Part shown: positions 1-8,608 of the stretch, one piece after another
How the letters are laid out: each line of letters starts with the position of its first letter
Position numbering within the stretch: the first letter of the stretch is position 1
DNA from: Streptomyces sp. QL37
Lineage (GTDB): Bacteria; Actinomycetota; Actinomycetes; Streptomycetales; Streptomycetaceae
Direction of reading: 5' to 3'
Length of the DNA stretch: 64,000 nt
Assembly: GCF_002941025.1 (NCBI RefSeq)
Contig: NZ_PTJS01000001.1
Coordinates: 1,860,001-1,924,000 of the forward strand
Notes under the pieces: model-generated
Databases searched by the model: none
What the model was told of the DNA's origin: nothing
Seen by the model: the letters and a program-made list of their open reading frames with translations, nothing else
Position numbers and translations under genes: made by a program

Positions 1-373
1 GGCGCTGATCATCCCCTGCTACAAGTTCCCGGAGCCGGAGTTCGACGAGGAGGGTCTGGGGGTCTACGCCGAGTCGCTCGGCCCCGCGGGTCTCGAGCAC
101 ATGGGGAACACGCAGACGCGTTTCCAGGCGCTCGCGGAGGGCTCCTGCGTCTATCCGGGCGTCCAGAACATCCTGCTCGCCGCTCGGGCGCTGGGGCTCG
201 CGGCCAATCTCACCATCTGGCATCTGATGCTGGAGGGGGAGTGGAAGAAGGCGCTCGGCATCCCGTCGGACACGCACACCTTCGCCGTCATCCCGGTGGG
301 GTGGCCCCAGGGCAACTTCGGGCCGGTCCGCCGTCGCCCGGTGGCCGACGTGATCCACCGGAACCGCTGGTAA
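1..373 (+). CDS. Nitroreductase family protein, C-terminal part (cut by window edge)
   Basis: The reading frame is open from base 2 to the stop at 371-373, giving the last 123 residues of a protein that begins outside the window. The family binds FMN and reduces nitro compounds, quinones or similar acceptors with NAD(P)H. The visible part has the family's C-terminal features: an Ala/Leu-rich helix with ARALGLAANLTIWH, a GIPSDTHTFAVIPVGWP strand, and an RRRPVADVIHRNRW ending. The ATG at 101 is internal, because the same frame codes similar sequence before it. A strong hairpin follows the stop, so this gene probably ends its transcription unit. The substrate cannot be inferred. Confidence 0.8.
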   Translation, partial: ALIIPCYKFPEPEFDEEGLGVYAESLGPAGLEHMGNTQTRFQALAEGSCVYPGVQNILLAARALGLAANLTIWHLMLEGEWKKALGIPSDTHTFAVIPVGWPQGNFGPVRRRPVADVIHRNRW

Positions 374-385
374 CGACTCCCGCGT

Positions 386-414
386 GCCGTCACCCTCCAC
401 CGGGGGGTGACGGC
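386..414 (+). terminator. Hairpin terminator after the nitroreductase gene
   Basis: A perfect 10-bp inverted repeat (386-395 with 405-414) with a 9-nt loop starts 12 nt after the nitroreductase stop. No T-run follows, which is usual for Streptomyces terminators. Confidence 0.7.
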
Positions 415-442
415 CGCCGGACGGCACTCCGTCGACACCTCA

Positions 443-455
443 ACTCCATTGGAGT
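443..455. promoter_or_regulatory. Perfect dyad ACTCCA-T-TGGAGT upstream of the amidase gene
   Basis: A 13-bp perfect dyad lies about 130 bp before the amidase start in otherwise non-coding sequence. Its size and symmetry suit a regulator operator. MerR-family sites look like this, but no MerR gene is nearby and no -35/-10 pair around it is convincing. Confidence 0.35.
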
Positions 456-587
456 GAACGGGTTTTGGACACACGGAGGCGTCATTGTCATGCCCTGGGC
501 AGATGGATAGCCTGTGCGGGCTCAGCGGCCCTCGGCCAACCCCCACGGGACCGGCGGCCCCCTCTCCCCCACAGACCTGGAGCAGGT

Positions 588-2138
588 ATGCCCCGACGTC
601 CCGCCGGCCACACCCGCGGCCGCGCAGCCGTTCTGGCCTCTCTCACCGTCACCGCACTCGTCGCCACGGGCCACCCGGCCGGCGCCGCTCCCGCGGACAC
701 GGACACGGACCCGATGAACCAGGCCTTCGAGCAAGCCGCCGAGGAATACGGCGTACCGCGTGACCTGCTCGCCGCCGTCGGCTACGGCGAGACGCACCTG
801 AACGGGCACTCCGGACGCCCCAGCCAGGACAACGGCTACGGCGTCATGCATCTCGTGAGCAACCCCCTCAACCACTCCCTGGAGCAGGCCGCCGCACTGA
901 CGGGTGAGTCCACGGCCGACCTGCGCGAGGACACCGAGGCCAACATCCTGGGCGGCGCGGCCGTACTGCGCAGCCACGCCGACGCGCTCGGGCTGGACAC
1001 GGCCGAGCGGGCGGACATCGACGCCTGGTACCCGGCCGTGGCCCGCTACAGCGGAACCGACGGCGCCGTCGCCGCGCTCTACGCGGACACCGTCTACACC
1101 TTCCTCGCCCAGGGGCTGCGGGCCACCGTCGCCGGGGGCGAGCTGGTCACGGTCACCTCCCGCCCCGTCTCCCCCGAGAAGGGCCCCCTCGCGAAGGCCG
1201 ACCTCACGGCCAAGAGCCCGGACTACCCCGCCGCGCTCTGGGTCGCCGCCAATTCCGCCAACTTCGCGGCGGGCCGCACGGCGACGGTGGACAAGGTCGT
1301 CATCCATGTCACGCAGGGCTCGTACGCCGGGACCATCAGCTGGTTCCAGAACGCGACGTCGAAGGTCAGCTCCCACTACGTGGTCCGCTCCTCGGACGGC
1401 CAGATCACCCAGATGGTGCGCGACTCGGACACCGCGTACCACGCCAAGAGCGCCAACGCCTCGTCGCTCGGCATCGAGCACGAGGGGTTCGTCGACGACC
1501 CGTCGTGGTTCACCGACACGATGTACCGTTCCTCGGCCGCACTGACGACGTACCTCTGCGACCGGTACGGCATCCCCAAGGACCGGTCGCACATCATCGG
1601 GCACAGCGAGGCCCCGGGCAACGACCACACCGACCCGGGCGCCAACTGGAACTGGACCTACTACATGCAGCTCGTCGGCGGCTCGGGCAGCGGGGCCGAC
1701 GGGCTGAGCTTCGCGTCGTACACGACCCAGAAGACGGGTTCGACGGGCGCCCAGGCCAAGGCCGTGCAGGCACTGCTCAACAAGCAGGGGTACGACGCGG
1801 GCACCGAGGACGGCATCTTCGGGGCGAAGACGGAGAGCGCCGTACGGTTGTTCCAGACCGCCCGTGGTCTCGACTCCGACGGGGCGGTCGGCCCGAAGAC
1901 CTGGACCGCGCTGCTCTCGGCCGGCACGACGCCGACGCTCGTCAGCGGCGCCTCGGGCGACGCGGTGAAGCGGCTCCAGCGGGCACTGACCGCCGCGCTG
2001 GGCAGAACCGTGGCCGTCGACGGCGCCTTCGGCGCGAACACGGACAAGGCGGTCCGCGACTACCAGAGCACACGGAAGCTGTCGGTGGACGGCAGCGTCG
2101 GCCCGGACACCTGGAAGGCACTGCAGTCCGGACGCTGA
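588..2138 (+). CDS. Secreted peptidoglycan amidase with two peptidoglycan-binding domains
   Basis: This 516-residue exported protein probably cleaves the N-acetylmuramoyl-L-alanine bond of cell-wall peptidoglycan. The ATG at 588 is chosen because GGAGCAGG sits just upstream and the first ~35 residues form a signal peptide (arginine-rich start, AVLASLTVTALVATG core, AGAAPA end); the frame stays open further upstream. Order: a lysozyme-like N-terminal segment (GYGETHLNGHSG, DNGYGVMHL), then an Amidase_2 domain with zinc-ligand-like residues (KVVIHVTQG, YHAKSANASSLGIEHEG, IIGHSEAPGNDHTDPG), then two tandem PG_binding_1 repeats (DGIFGAKTESAVRLFQ and DGAFGANTDKAVRDYQ, each ending in VGPxTWKAL). 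It could serve wall turnover or attack other bacteria; the sequence does not decide. Confidence 0.88.
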   Translation: MPRRPAGHTRGRAAVLASLTVTALVATGHPAGAAPADTDTDPMNQAFEQAAEEYGVPRDLLAAVGYGETHLNGHSGRPSQDNGYGVMHLVSNPLNHSLEQAAALTGESTADLREDTEANILGGAAVLRSHADALGLDTAERADIDAWYPAVARYSGTDGAVAALYADTVYTFLAQGLRATVAGGELVTVTSRPVSPEKGPLAKADLTAKSPDYPAALWVAANSANFAAGRTATVDKVVIHVTQGSYAGTISWFQNATSKVSSHYVVRSSDGQITQMVRDSDTAYHAKSANASSLGIEHEGFVDDPSWFTDTMYRSSAALTTYLCDRYGIPKDRSHIIGHSEAPGNDHTDPGANWNWTYYMQLVGGSGSGADGLSFASYTTQKTGSTGAQAKAVQALLNKQGYDAGTEDGIFGAKTESAVRLFQTARGLDSDGAVGPKTWTALLSAGTTPTLVSGASGDAVKRLQRALTAALGRTVAVDGAFGANTDKAVRDYQSTRKLSVDGSVGPDTWKALQSGR

Positions 2139-2153
2139 CCCTCCGCCGCACCG

Positions 2154-2191
2154 GGCCCCCGCCGCACCGGACTCCCGGCGCGGCGGGGGCC
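2154..2191 (+). terminator. Hairpin terminator after the amidase gene
   Basis: A perfect 12-bp GC-rich inverted repeat (2154-2165 with 2180-2191) lies 15 nt after the amidase stop. Confidence 0.7.
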
Positions 2192-2222
2192 TGACATCTG
2201 TGGGCACATTCCGGTGGCGTTG

Positions 2223-2237
2223 GAGAGTGCCACTCTC
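2223..2237. promoter_or_regulatory. Operator-like dyad GAGAGTG-C-CACTCTC
   Basis: A perfect 7-bp inverted repeat around one base lies about 50 bp before the start of the small ORF at 2289, in a relatively AT-rich promoter-like stretch. It looks like a TetR- or MarR-type operator. It is not a CIRCE element, which needs a 9-bp spacer. No regulator gene is adjacent. Confidence 0.45.
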
Positions 2238-2288
2238 TAACATAGGAAGCAGACAGCACCACTATCTATATCGAAGGTGAGTAGTGCG

Positions 2289-2714
2289 ATGCCGACTCTG
2301 CCGTGGGTCACCCCCCAGCCGCCTCCGTCCGAAGGCACGACCGTGGTCATGGCCTCACGCTTCGAGGTCCGGTCCCTGCGCGATGTGCCGCGTTTCTTCC
2401 TGAAGTCGATGGTCGCCTGGAAGCAGGTCCGGTCCGCGCCGGGCGCCTTCGGCGCCTCGCTCGTCGCCCAGCCGGCGAAGCGGGTGTTCTACACGCTCTC
2501 GGCCTGGGAGAGCCGCGACGCGCTCTACACCTTCGCCAGGACGGAGCCGCACCGCGGCATCATGACCGCCCTCAAGCCCACGATGCGCTCCTCCACGTTC
2601 ACCTTCTGGGAGGCTCCGGTCGGACAGCTGCCGATCACGTGGGCCGAGGCGAAGCGCCGTATCGAGGAACAGCGGGAGACGGACGCCGCCGGCGTGGGAG
2701 ACGCGGCGTCCTGA
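2289..2714 (+). CDS. Small DUF3291/ABM-like protein of unknown function
   Basis: This 141-residue cytoplasmic protein has no signal peptide. ATG 2289 is preferred over the in-frame GTG at 2277 because GAAGGTGAG ends 7 nt before it. The sequence resembles DUF3291 and other dimeric alpha/beta-barrel (antibiotic-biosynthesis-monooxygenase-like) proteins: a VVMASRFEVRSL strand, an FFLKSMVAWKQV helix, a RVFYTLSAWESRDAL strand-helix unit, and a paired aromatic/histidine patch (FARTEPHRGIM). Such proteins can be cofactor-free oxygenases or act in haem or polyketide chemistry, but no active-site residue can be assigned here. A perfect operator-like dyad lies upstream, so the gene is probably regulated on its own. 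Confidence 0.6.
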   Translation: MPTLPWVTPQPPPSEGTTVVMASRFEVRSLRDVPRFFLKSMVAWKQVRSAPGAFGASLVAQPAKRVFYTLSAWESRDALYTFARTEPHRGIMTALKPTMRSSTFTFWEAPVGQLPITWAEAKRRIEEQRETDAAGVGDAAS

Positions 2715-2845
2715 CGCCGCCCCGGCCGCCCGTGCACTCCGGAGCGCACCCGGCCGACGGGGGTGCGCCTTCCGCCGAACCACGCCCACGGACGAACCTG
2801 GGCCCTGTCGGCGTCCGGCCGACGGGACCCGGAGGGCGGTCGATC

Positions 2846-2989
2846 ATGGCTCGTACGCAGTCGAAATGCGGGGCACTCACCCAGAAGGGCACGCGTTGCC
2901 AACGGCTGGCGATGAAGGGCGCCTCCCGGTGCGACCGGCACCGGGGTGACTGGTCGGACTACACCGTGGCGCGGCGCAAGGGGCGATAG
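2846..2989 (+). CDS. Small putative zinc-binding protein, 47 residues
   Basis: The ATG at 2846 is preceded by GGAGGGCGG with good spacing. The 47-residue product has the pattern C-x3-T-x2-G-x2-C-x5-KG-x4-C-x2-H (starting KCGALTQKGTRC, ending CDRHRG) and then a basic tail (ARRKGR). Three cysteines and one histidine spaced like this suggest a single small zinc-binding knuckle. Similar short proteins occur in actinobacterial genomes and phages, with no assigned function. It stands alone between a DUF3291-like and a DUF3626-like gene. Coding is likely but unproven because of the small size. Confidence 0.55.
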   Translation: MARTQSKCGALTQKGTRCQRLAMKGASRCDRHRGDWSDYTVARRKGR

Positions 2990-3052
2990 AGGACGGTCCG
3001 CCGGCGGTGAACCCGTCCGCCGGCGCGGGCGGCGTCCGTGCAGAATGGGCCG

Positions 3053-3886
3053 ATGAGCGCCGACCTCCCGCAGGCATGGGCACGCGCCCTGCGACACGTG
3101 GCGTCACTGTCCGCGGGGCCGCCCCTGGACCCCTCCCTGCGCGTGACGCTGAATTTCCACCCCGACCGCGTCAGCGGTGGACGCACCGTCCTGGAACGGC
3201 TCGCCGAGGACGGTGTGTACGTCTCCCAGTTCGTCACCGGCACGAGCAACGGCGGTCTCACCGCGCACCCGGGCGGTGACCGGTGGCGCTGGGAGAGCCG
3301 GATCTTCGGCGGCGCCTACGACCGCGCGAGCGCGCGGGAGCGGCCCGTCTACGGCGCGCTGAACTTCCGCCGTTCCCCGTACGGCGCCGCGCCCCGCTTC
3401 GGCTCGGCCCATCTCCGGCTGGGAGCAGCGGTGTTGGGGCGGTCCACGTTCTGCTACCCGGACAGCTTCATGGAGCCGGAGGACTTCGGCGTGGTGGCGA
3501 ACGCCGGCCGTGTCGTCGCGCTCGCCGCTGCCGTCGACCGCGACGCCTTGGACGACTACGTCGAGGCCCAGGTGCACCGCCCGGTCCGCCTCGTCCGGGA
3601 CGTCGAGGCGGTCGTCCTGGACCCGTGTCACGAGGGCACGGAGACGGAGGCCGCGGCGAAGGCGCTGCCCTTCCCCGTGGAGTGGCACAGCGGATTCCGG
3701 CTCTCCGTGGACGAGTTGGCCCGCCACCCGGAGTACCGCGGCCCCGAGTACGTCGAGTTGGGCCGCGCCCTCGCCGTCGGCGGATTCCTCGATCCCCTGG
3801 TCCTCGGCGAGGCCGCCCGTACCGGTGCGCACGATCCGCAGGACCTCAAGCGGGTGTGGCACCTGCTGGCACGCTTCGGCCGCTGA
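3053..3886 (+). CDS. DUF3626-like protein, hypothetical
   Basis: The 277-residue product is cytoplasmic, with no signal peptide or membrane segment. It resembles DUF3626 proteins: it opens with a helix and a conserved LRVTLNFHPDR segment, then has GVYVSQFVTGTSNGG, YGALNFRRSPYGAAPRFGSAHLRL, CYPDSF, YVEAQVHRPVRLVRDVEAVVLDP, and a late FPVEWHSGFRL. ATG 3053 is chosen over GTG 3038. A -10-like CAGAAT lies 6 nt before this ATG, so the message may be leaderless. The many conserved Arg and His residues hint at an enzyme, but no function is known to me. It converges with the urease operon. Confidence 0.7.
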   Translation: MSADLPQAWARALRHVASLSAGPPLDPSLRVTLNFHPDRVSGGRTVLERLAEDGVYVSQFVTGTSNGGLTAHPGGDRWRWESRIFGGAYDRASARERPVYGALNFRRSPYGAAPRFGSAHLRLGAAVLGRSTFCYPDSFMEPEDFGVVANAGRVVALAAAVDRDALDDYVEAQVHRPVRLVRDVEAVVLDPCHEGTETEAAAKALPFPVEWHSGFRLSVDELARHPEYRGPEYVELGRALAVGGFLDPLVLGEAARTGAHDPQDLKRVWHLLARFGR

Positions 3887-3916
3887 GGCCCGTGAGCAGG
3901 TCGGGTGGCCGGCCCG

Positions 3917-4651
3917 TCAGCCGTCACCGGACGCACGCCAGCTCTGCCATACGCCCGTCAGTTCCCTTTCCACGGAGGGAGCTTCGGTGCCGAGCAGCCG
4001 CACCTGCGCGCCCGGGCCCGCGAAATCCGTGCGGGAGGGGTGCGTCGCTCCGCCGGGGTCGGCCCCGAGGGCGGTGACGGCGCCGACGATCCGGTGCGGG
4101 CCGAGCACGCCGGGGAGTTCGCGTACGCCCGGGTCGGTGAGGTCGAGGTCCTCCACGAGCAGCTCGCGGCCGTCGTGAACGGCTCTGGTCCTCGCTCTGA
4201 TCCGGCCTCCGCGTTCGCCGGAGCGGCCGAGTACCAGGGTGTCGCGCCACAGCATCCGGGCCCCGGGGGCCGTCGTCACGTCCATGTCCCGGGTGACATC
4301 GGCTCCGGTGGAGACCACGAACGGCTTGGAGTCCCAAGTGAGTTCACCACCCGGGGCGATCTCGACGACGGCCCGCCACGACGAGCGGCCGCCCCGGTGG
4401 TCGTAGGCGACCAGGCCTGCGGGCTCCATGAGGTGCAGCCGGGCTCCCGGGCCGACGGTCACGCGGATCCGCAGTTCGTCACCGGCGAGCAGGCCCGCCG
4501 TCGTACCGACCAGGGCGAGGTGCAGCCCGCCCCCGGACGGGCACAGGGGGCGCGGGGCGAGGAAGCCGCCAGGACGCAGGTCGGTCGCGACGTCCCGGCC
4601 GCCGGCGTCGCGGTGGACGGTGACGACGGTCGGTTCGCCGTGCCGGGTCAC
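3917..4651 (-). CDS. ureD: Urease accessory protein UreD
   Basis: The 244-residue protein ends the urease operon. UreD (UreH) is the scaffold that binds apo-urease and, with UreF and UreG, guides nickel and CO2 into the active site. Family features include the [16 protein letters not shown] segment, [21 protein letters not shown], and [12 protein letters not shown] near the end. It is short for the family, as is usual in actinomycetes. Its ATG overlaps the ureG stop (ATGA, 4648-4651), indicating translational coupling. Confidence 0.88.
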   Translation of the reverse strand: MTRHGEPTVVTVHRDAGGRDVATDLRPGGFLAPRPLCPSGGGLHLALVGTTAGLLAGDELRIRVTVGPGARLHLMEPAGLVAYDHRGGRSSWRAVVEIAPGGELTWDSKPFVVSTGADVTRDMDVTTAPGARMLWRDTLVLGRSGERGGRIRARTRAVHDGRELLVEDLDLTDPGVRELPGVLGPHRIVGAVTALGADPGGATHPSRTDFAGPGAQVRLLGTEAPSVERELTGVWQSWRASGDG

Positions 4652-5358
4652 CGGCGCGGGTGGCTGTGCGGCGCCATCGGTCCGGGGTCGTTGGGGATGT
4701 GGCTGCCCGCCCGGTGGCGCGCGAGCACCGACCGTACCCAGTCCGCGAGCCGGTCGACGGAGTCCGCGTCGTGCTTGGACAGGGCGAGCACCGGCAGGCC
4801 GTCGCGCACGGAGGAGGCGTCGGCGACCATCCGCTCCACATCGACCTCGACGTACGGGGCGAGGTCGGTCTTGTTGATGACCAGCAGGTCGGCGCGGGTG
4901 ATGCCGGGGCCGCCCTTACGGGCCACGTCGCCCCCGCCCGCGACGTCGATGGTGAAGATCTGGGCGTCGGCCAGGGCAGGACTGAAGGTGGCGGTGAGGT
5001 TGTCGCCGCCGCTCTCCACGAGGATCAGGTCCAGCGGCCCGTAGGCCTCCTCCAGGTCCTCGACGGCGTCCAGGTTGCTGCTCACGTCGTCGCGGATCGC
5101 GGTGTGCGGGCAGGCCCCGGTCTCCACCGCGCGGATGCGTTCGGTGGGCAGGACCCCGGCCGAGCGGAGGAAGCGGGCGTCCTCGTCGGTGTAGATGTCG
5201 TTGGTGACGACCGCCATGGAGAGTTCCCCGGCCAGCTGACGGCAGAGGGTGGCGAGGATGGAGCTCTTGCCGGTGCCGACGGGTCCGGCGACCCCGAGGC
5301 GCAGGGCGCGGGGCTGGTTGAGGGGCTCGTGGAAGTGCTGGTTGTTCTGCTCAGGCAA
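4648..5358 (-). CDS. ureG: Urease accessory GTPase UreG
   Basis: UreG is the SIMIBI-class GTPase that powers nickel insertion into urease. The 236-residue product shows the P-loop GPVGTGKSS, the [12 protein letters not shown] switch region, the metal-binding [11 protein letters not shown] motif, ESGGDNL, and the NKTDL guanine-specificity motif. The best start is a TTG at 5358: on the minus strand GGAGA lies 7 nt before it, and the start overlaps the end of ureF by 8 nt. No ATG occurs before the P-loop in this frame. The His-rich N-terminus of many UreG proteins is reduced here to a QHFH segment, and no ureE is present. Confidence 0.9.
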   Translation of the reverse strand: MPEQNNQHFHEPLNQPRALRLGVAGPVGTGKSSILATLCRQLAGELSMAVVTNDIYTDEDARFLRSAGVLPTERIRAVETGACPHTAIRDDVSSNLDAVEDLEEAYGPLDLILVESGGDNLTATFSPALADAQIFTIDVAGGGDVARKGGPGITRADLLVINKTDLAPYVEVDVERMVADASSVRDGLPVLALSKHDADSVDRLADWVRSVLARHRAGSHIPNDPGPMAPHSHPRR

Positions 5359-6016
5359 GGAAGAGTCTCCGTTCGCTTCGTTCGTGGTCGAGCGCCCACC
5401 GCTCGGTGAGCGGGGCGGTGCGGGCGGGCAGGGTGTCCGGCGTACGCACCGCGAGGGCGGCGGACACCGCGGCCGCGGCGTCCGGTTCCGCGCCGAGGAT
5501 CCAGACGACCGAGTCGAGCGGGTCACCGGGCAGCAGCTTCAGCGCGGCGGAGGTGACGGTCTGCAGCTCGTCGTAGACGACGGCGTACGCCAGTTCCTCC
5601 TCCCCCACTCCGAGCGCCGCCCCGAGCGCGCCGAGCGCCACCGGCCGCAGTGGCTTCGGCCGGACGCCCGAAAGGGCGAGGACCGCCGGGTGGCCCGGGG
5701 CGAGGCGCCGCGCCAGCCGGTGGACGCCACGGCCGAGCGTCGTGGACGCCGCCCGCAGCGGCGCCACCGGGGTGCGGGCCTCCAGGGCCTGCTGGACGCG
5801 GCCGTAGTCCACCGGGTCCTGCCCGGCGGCCCGCAGGGCGAGGACCGCGGCGGCGGCCTCGGTGACGGCGGTGGTGTGCAGCCGGGCCCGCAGCAGTGCG
5901 GGTACCTGGTCGCGGGTGAGGCCCGCCGCGACGGCGGGTTCCAGGCCGGCGCTGTACGTGTAGGCGCCGACGGGGAGCCGGCCGTCGGCCAGGAGCAGGG
6001 GTCCGAGCGCGCCCAT
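5351..6016 (-). CDS. ureF: Urease accessory protein UreF
   Basis: UreF is an all-helical protein that joins UreD and regulates UreG GTPase activity in the activation complex. The 221-residue product begins [20 protein letters not shown], the family's conserved start, and continues as Ala/Leu-rich helices with [14 protein letters not shown] and [22 protein letters not shown]. The ATG at 6016 overlaps the ureC stop (ATGA). The frame stays open far upstream in antisense-like sequence, but that part is the ureC region in another frame. Confidence 0.88.
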   Translation of the reverse strand: MGALGPLLLADGRLPVGAYTYSAGLEPAVAAGLTRDQVPALLRARLHTTAVTEAAAAVLALRAAGQDPVDYGRVQQALEARTPVAPLRAASTTLGRGVHRLARRLAPGHPAVLALSGVRPKPLRPVALGALGAALGVGEEELAYAVVYDELQTVTSAALKLLPGDPLDSVVWILGAEPDAAAAVSAALAVRTPDTLPARTAPLTERWALDHERSERRLFLA

Positions 6017-7719
6017 CAGAACATGCTGTACCGCTGGGCGAGCGGCAGTCCGGTGGCCGGGCCGGGTACGACGAGTTCCCCGTCGACGCGGATCGCGAAG
6101 GTCTCCGGGTCCACGTCGATGACGGGCAGCGCCGTGTTGTTCGGCAGGTCGGCCTTGGTCAGGTGGCGGGTGGGCCGCACGGCGACCAGTTCGCGTTCCA
6201 GACCGAGCCGTTCGGCGAGGCCGCCCTCCAGGGCGGCCGGGGCCACGAAGCTCACCGACAGGTGGGCGGCCGCTCCGGCGGCGGCGGTCGGGCGCAGCAG
6301 GACCGGCTGGGTCGTGGGGATGGCCGCGTTGGCGTCGCCGAGCGGCGCCAGCACGACCATGCCGCCCTTGATGACCGCGGCGGGGCGGATCCCGAAGAAC
6401 GGGGGGTCCCAGAGCACCAGGTCGGCGAGCTTGCCCGGCTCGACGGAGCCGACGACGTGGTCGATGCCATGGGCGACGGCGGGGCAGATGGTGTATTTGG
6501 CGACATAGCGACGTGCCCGTTCGTTGTCGGCCGGAAGCAGGGTGCCCCGGTCGCCGAAGCGCTCCTTCATGACGTGGGCCACCTGCCAGGTGCGGCAGAC
6601 GACCTCGCCGATCCGCCCCATGGCCTGGGCGTCGGACGAGGTGATGGAAAGGGCGCCGATGTCGTGCAGGACGTCCTCGGCGGCGATGGTGGTGGCGCGG
6701 ATCCGGGACTCGGCGAAGGCCAGGTCCTCGGGGACGCGTGGGTTGAGGTGGTGACAGACCATCAGCATGTCGAGGTGCTCGGCGACGGTGTTGACGGTGT
6801 GCGGGAGCGTGGGATTGGTGGACGCCGGGAGGATGTGGGGGTGCGAGGCCACGGTGATGATGTCGGGCGCGTGGCCGCCGCCGGCGCCTTCGGCGTGGAA
6901 CACGTGGATGCCGCGTCCGCCGATCGCGTCGAGGGTGCCTTCGACGTAGCCGGCCTCGTTGAGACTGTCCGCGTGCAGGGCGACCTGGAGTCCGAAGGTG
7001 TCGGCGGCCCGCAGGGCGGCGTCGATCGCGGCGGGGGTGGCACCCCAGTCCTCGTGGACCTTGTAGCCGCCGGCCCCGCCGAGCGCGGCCTCGCGCAGCC
7101 CTTCCTCCCCGACGGTGGAACCCTTTCCGAAGAGCATGACGTTGAGCGGGATCCGGTCCAGGGACCGGTGCATCATCGCGAGGTTCCAGGCGCCTGGGGT
7201 GACGGTGGTGGCCTTGGAGCCTTCGGAGGCTCCGGTGCCGCCGCCGATGACGGTGGTGGTTCCGGTGGCGAGCGCCTCGCCCAGGGTCTCCGGCATCAGG
7301 AAGTGGACATGGGTGTCGACGGCCCCGGCGGTCAGGACGCGCCCTTCGCCGGAGACGACGTCGGTGCCCGGGCCGATGACGAGATCCGGGTGGACACCGT
7401 CGCTGATGTCGGGATTGCCGGAGCGCCCGAGGGCCACCACGCGACCTCCGCGGACGCCGACGTCGGTCTTGACGACGCCCCAGTGGTCGAGGACGACGAC
7501 GTTGGTGATGACGAGGTCCAGAGCGCCCGCGGCGCTCGGCGTGGTGGCCTGGGCCATCGACTCGCGGATGGACTTGCCGCCGCCGAAGACCGCCTCGTCC
7601 CCGCCGAAGCAGCGGTCCTCCTCCACCTCGATCCAGAGACCGGTGTCGGCCAGCCGGATGCGGTCGCCCACGGTCGGGCCGTACAGCGCCGCGTAGGCGG
7701 CGCGGGTCAGCTGCGCCAT
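6016..7719 (-). CDS. ureC: Urease alpha subunit UreC (catalytic)
   Basis: UreC carries the two-nickel centre that hydrolyses urea to ammonia and carbamate in the cytoplasm. The 567-residue product has normal length. Visible active-site motifs are DTHVHF (two nickel-binding His), [13 protein letters not shown] (lysine that becomes carbamylated), [20 protein letters not shown], the mobile-flap MVCHHLNP with the catalytic His, and [12 protein letters not shown] with the nickel-binding Asp. All expected residues are present, so the enzyme should be active. Its start overlaps the ureB stop by one base. Confidence 0.97.
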   Translation of the reverse strand: MAQLTRAAYAALYGPTVGDRIRLADTGLWIEVEEDRCFGGDEAVFGGGKSIRESMAQATTPSAAGALDLVITNVVVLDHWGVVKTDVGVRGGRVVALGRSGNPDISDGVHPDLVIGPGTDVVSGEGRVLTAGAVDTHVHFLMPETLGEALATGTTTVIGGGTGASEGSKATTVTPGAWNLAMMHRSLDRIPLNVMLFGKGSTVGEEGLREAALGGAGGYKVHEDWGATPAAIDAALRAADTFGLQVALHADSLNEAGYVEGTLDAIGGRGIHVFHAEGAGGGHAPDIITVASHPHILPASTNPTLPHTVNTVAEHLDMLMVCHHLNPRVPEDLAFAESRIRATTIAAEDVLHDIGALSITSSDAQAMGRIGEVVCRTWQVAHVMKERFGDRGTLLPADNERARRYVAKYTICPAVAHGIDHVVGSVEPGKLADLVLWDPPFFGIRPAAVIKGGMVVLAPLGDANAAIPTTQPVLLRPTAAAGAAAHLSVSFVAPAALEGGLAERLGLERELVAVRPTRHLTKADLPNNTALPVIDVDPETFAIRVDGELVVPGPATGLPLAQRYSMF

Positions 7720-8050
7720 CAGCTCTCCTCCCTCTCTTCGGTACGTGCTTCCTCGCCGCGGTCCGCCCGCAGGACGAGGCCGGGCACCACCCGCCGGCCG
7801 CCAAGCGCGACGAGCGAGACGGCGGCGCCGACCCCGGGCTCGAAGCGCAGGGAGGTACCGGACGGAATATCGAGTCGAAAACCTCGCGCGTGAGCACGGT
7901 CGAAGGAAAGCGCGGGATTGGCGTCGGGCAGATGCAGGTGCGAGCCGATCTGAATGGGCCGATCTCCGTCGTTGACCACGGTGATATTCCGGATCTCCCG
8001 GCCCGCATTGATCTCCAGAACTCCGGACCCCGTCCGGATCTCACCGGGGA

Positions 8051-8054
<4 letters not shown>
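7719..8054 (-). CDS. ureB: Urease beta subunit UreB
   Basis: The 111-residue structural subunit packs against UreC. Family signatures include MIPGEI at the start, the [28 protein letters not shown] segment and the [18 protein letters not shown] strand pair, followed by a charged C-terminal tail rich in Glu and Arg. The ATG overlaps the ureA stop (ATGA, 8051-8054). Confidence 0.95.
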
Positions 8055-8353
<299 letters not shown>

Positions 8354-8412
8354 GGGAAACCTCCATGGCGGCATTTCCCGGAATTCCCGGAAGCGCCTGA
8401 GCCACGCTCCTC

Positions 8413-8441
8413 TTATAAACCCCGGAACAGGCCCGTGGCAA
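8413..8441 (-). promoter_or_regulatory. Probable sigma-70 type promoter of the urease operon
   Basis: On the minus strand TTGCCA (8441-8436) and TTATAA (8418-8413) are separated by 17 nt, close to the vegetative consensus. They sit about 60 nt before the ureA ATG in an unusually AT-rich stretch for this genome. Confidence 0.6.
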
Positions 8442-8535
8442 CTCGCTCCGCACCGCAAAAAGTCCCTTTCTGGGGTTATGACCCGCCATATACGGGCGAA
8501 GCGGGCATATTTTGGTCCTCGAAGCACGCGGAAAC

Positions 8536-8576
8536 GAGGTGGTCCCGTGCTCCCCACGGGAGCACGGGACCACCTC
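8536..8576 (-). terminator. Very strong hairpin terminator after the protease gene
   Basis: A perfect 19-bp inverted repeat (8536-8554 with 8558-8576) closes on a 3-nt loop. It lies just after the protease stop at 8609 and before the urease promoter, so it insulates the two minus-strand units. Confidence 0.85.
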
Positions 8577-8608
8577 GATCAGGGGTTTCCGCAGGCGGGT
8601 TCAGCAGG

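Noticed and set aside
485..507. Hexapeptide ORF (MPWADG) before the amidase
   Set aside because: GGAGG is 11 nt away and the ORF is six codons long; nothing supports translation or attenuation.
522..2243. Long open frame on the minus strand opposite the amidase gene
   Set aside because: It mirrors third-position GC bias of the plus-strand gene, is Arg/Gly/Val-rich and has no recognisable domain. The same reasoning removes similar antisense frames such as 6163-7893 (+), 8120-11569 (+), 12440-13651 (+), 23090-25075 (-), 43082-45856 (-) and 45966-47924 (-).
6017..8044. Extension of the ureF frame far upstream of its ATG
   Set aside because: The extra sequence is a His/Arg/Pro-rich shadow of ureC; the family start [15 protein letters not shown] and the ATGA overlap fix the real start at 6016.
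8354..8535. Possible GlnR box before ureA
   Set aside because: GTCAT...AGAAAG on the minus strand has the wrong spacing and a mismatch in the core compared with the GTNAC-N6-GAAAC pattern, so I do not call it.
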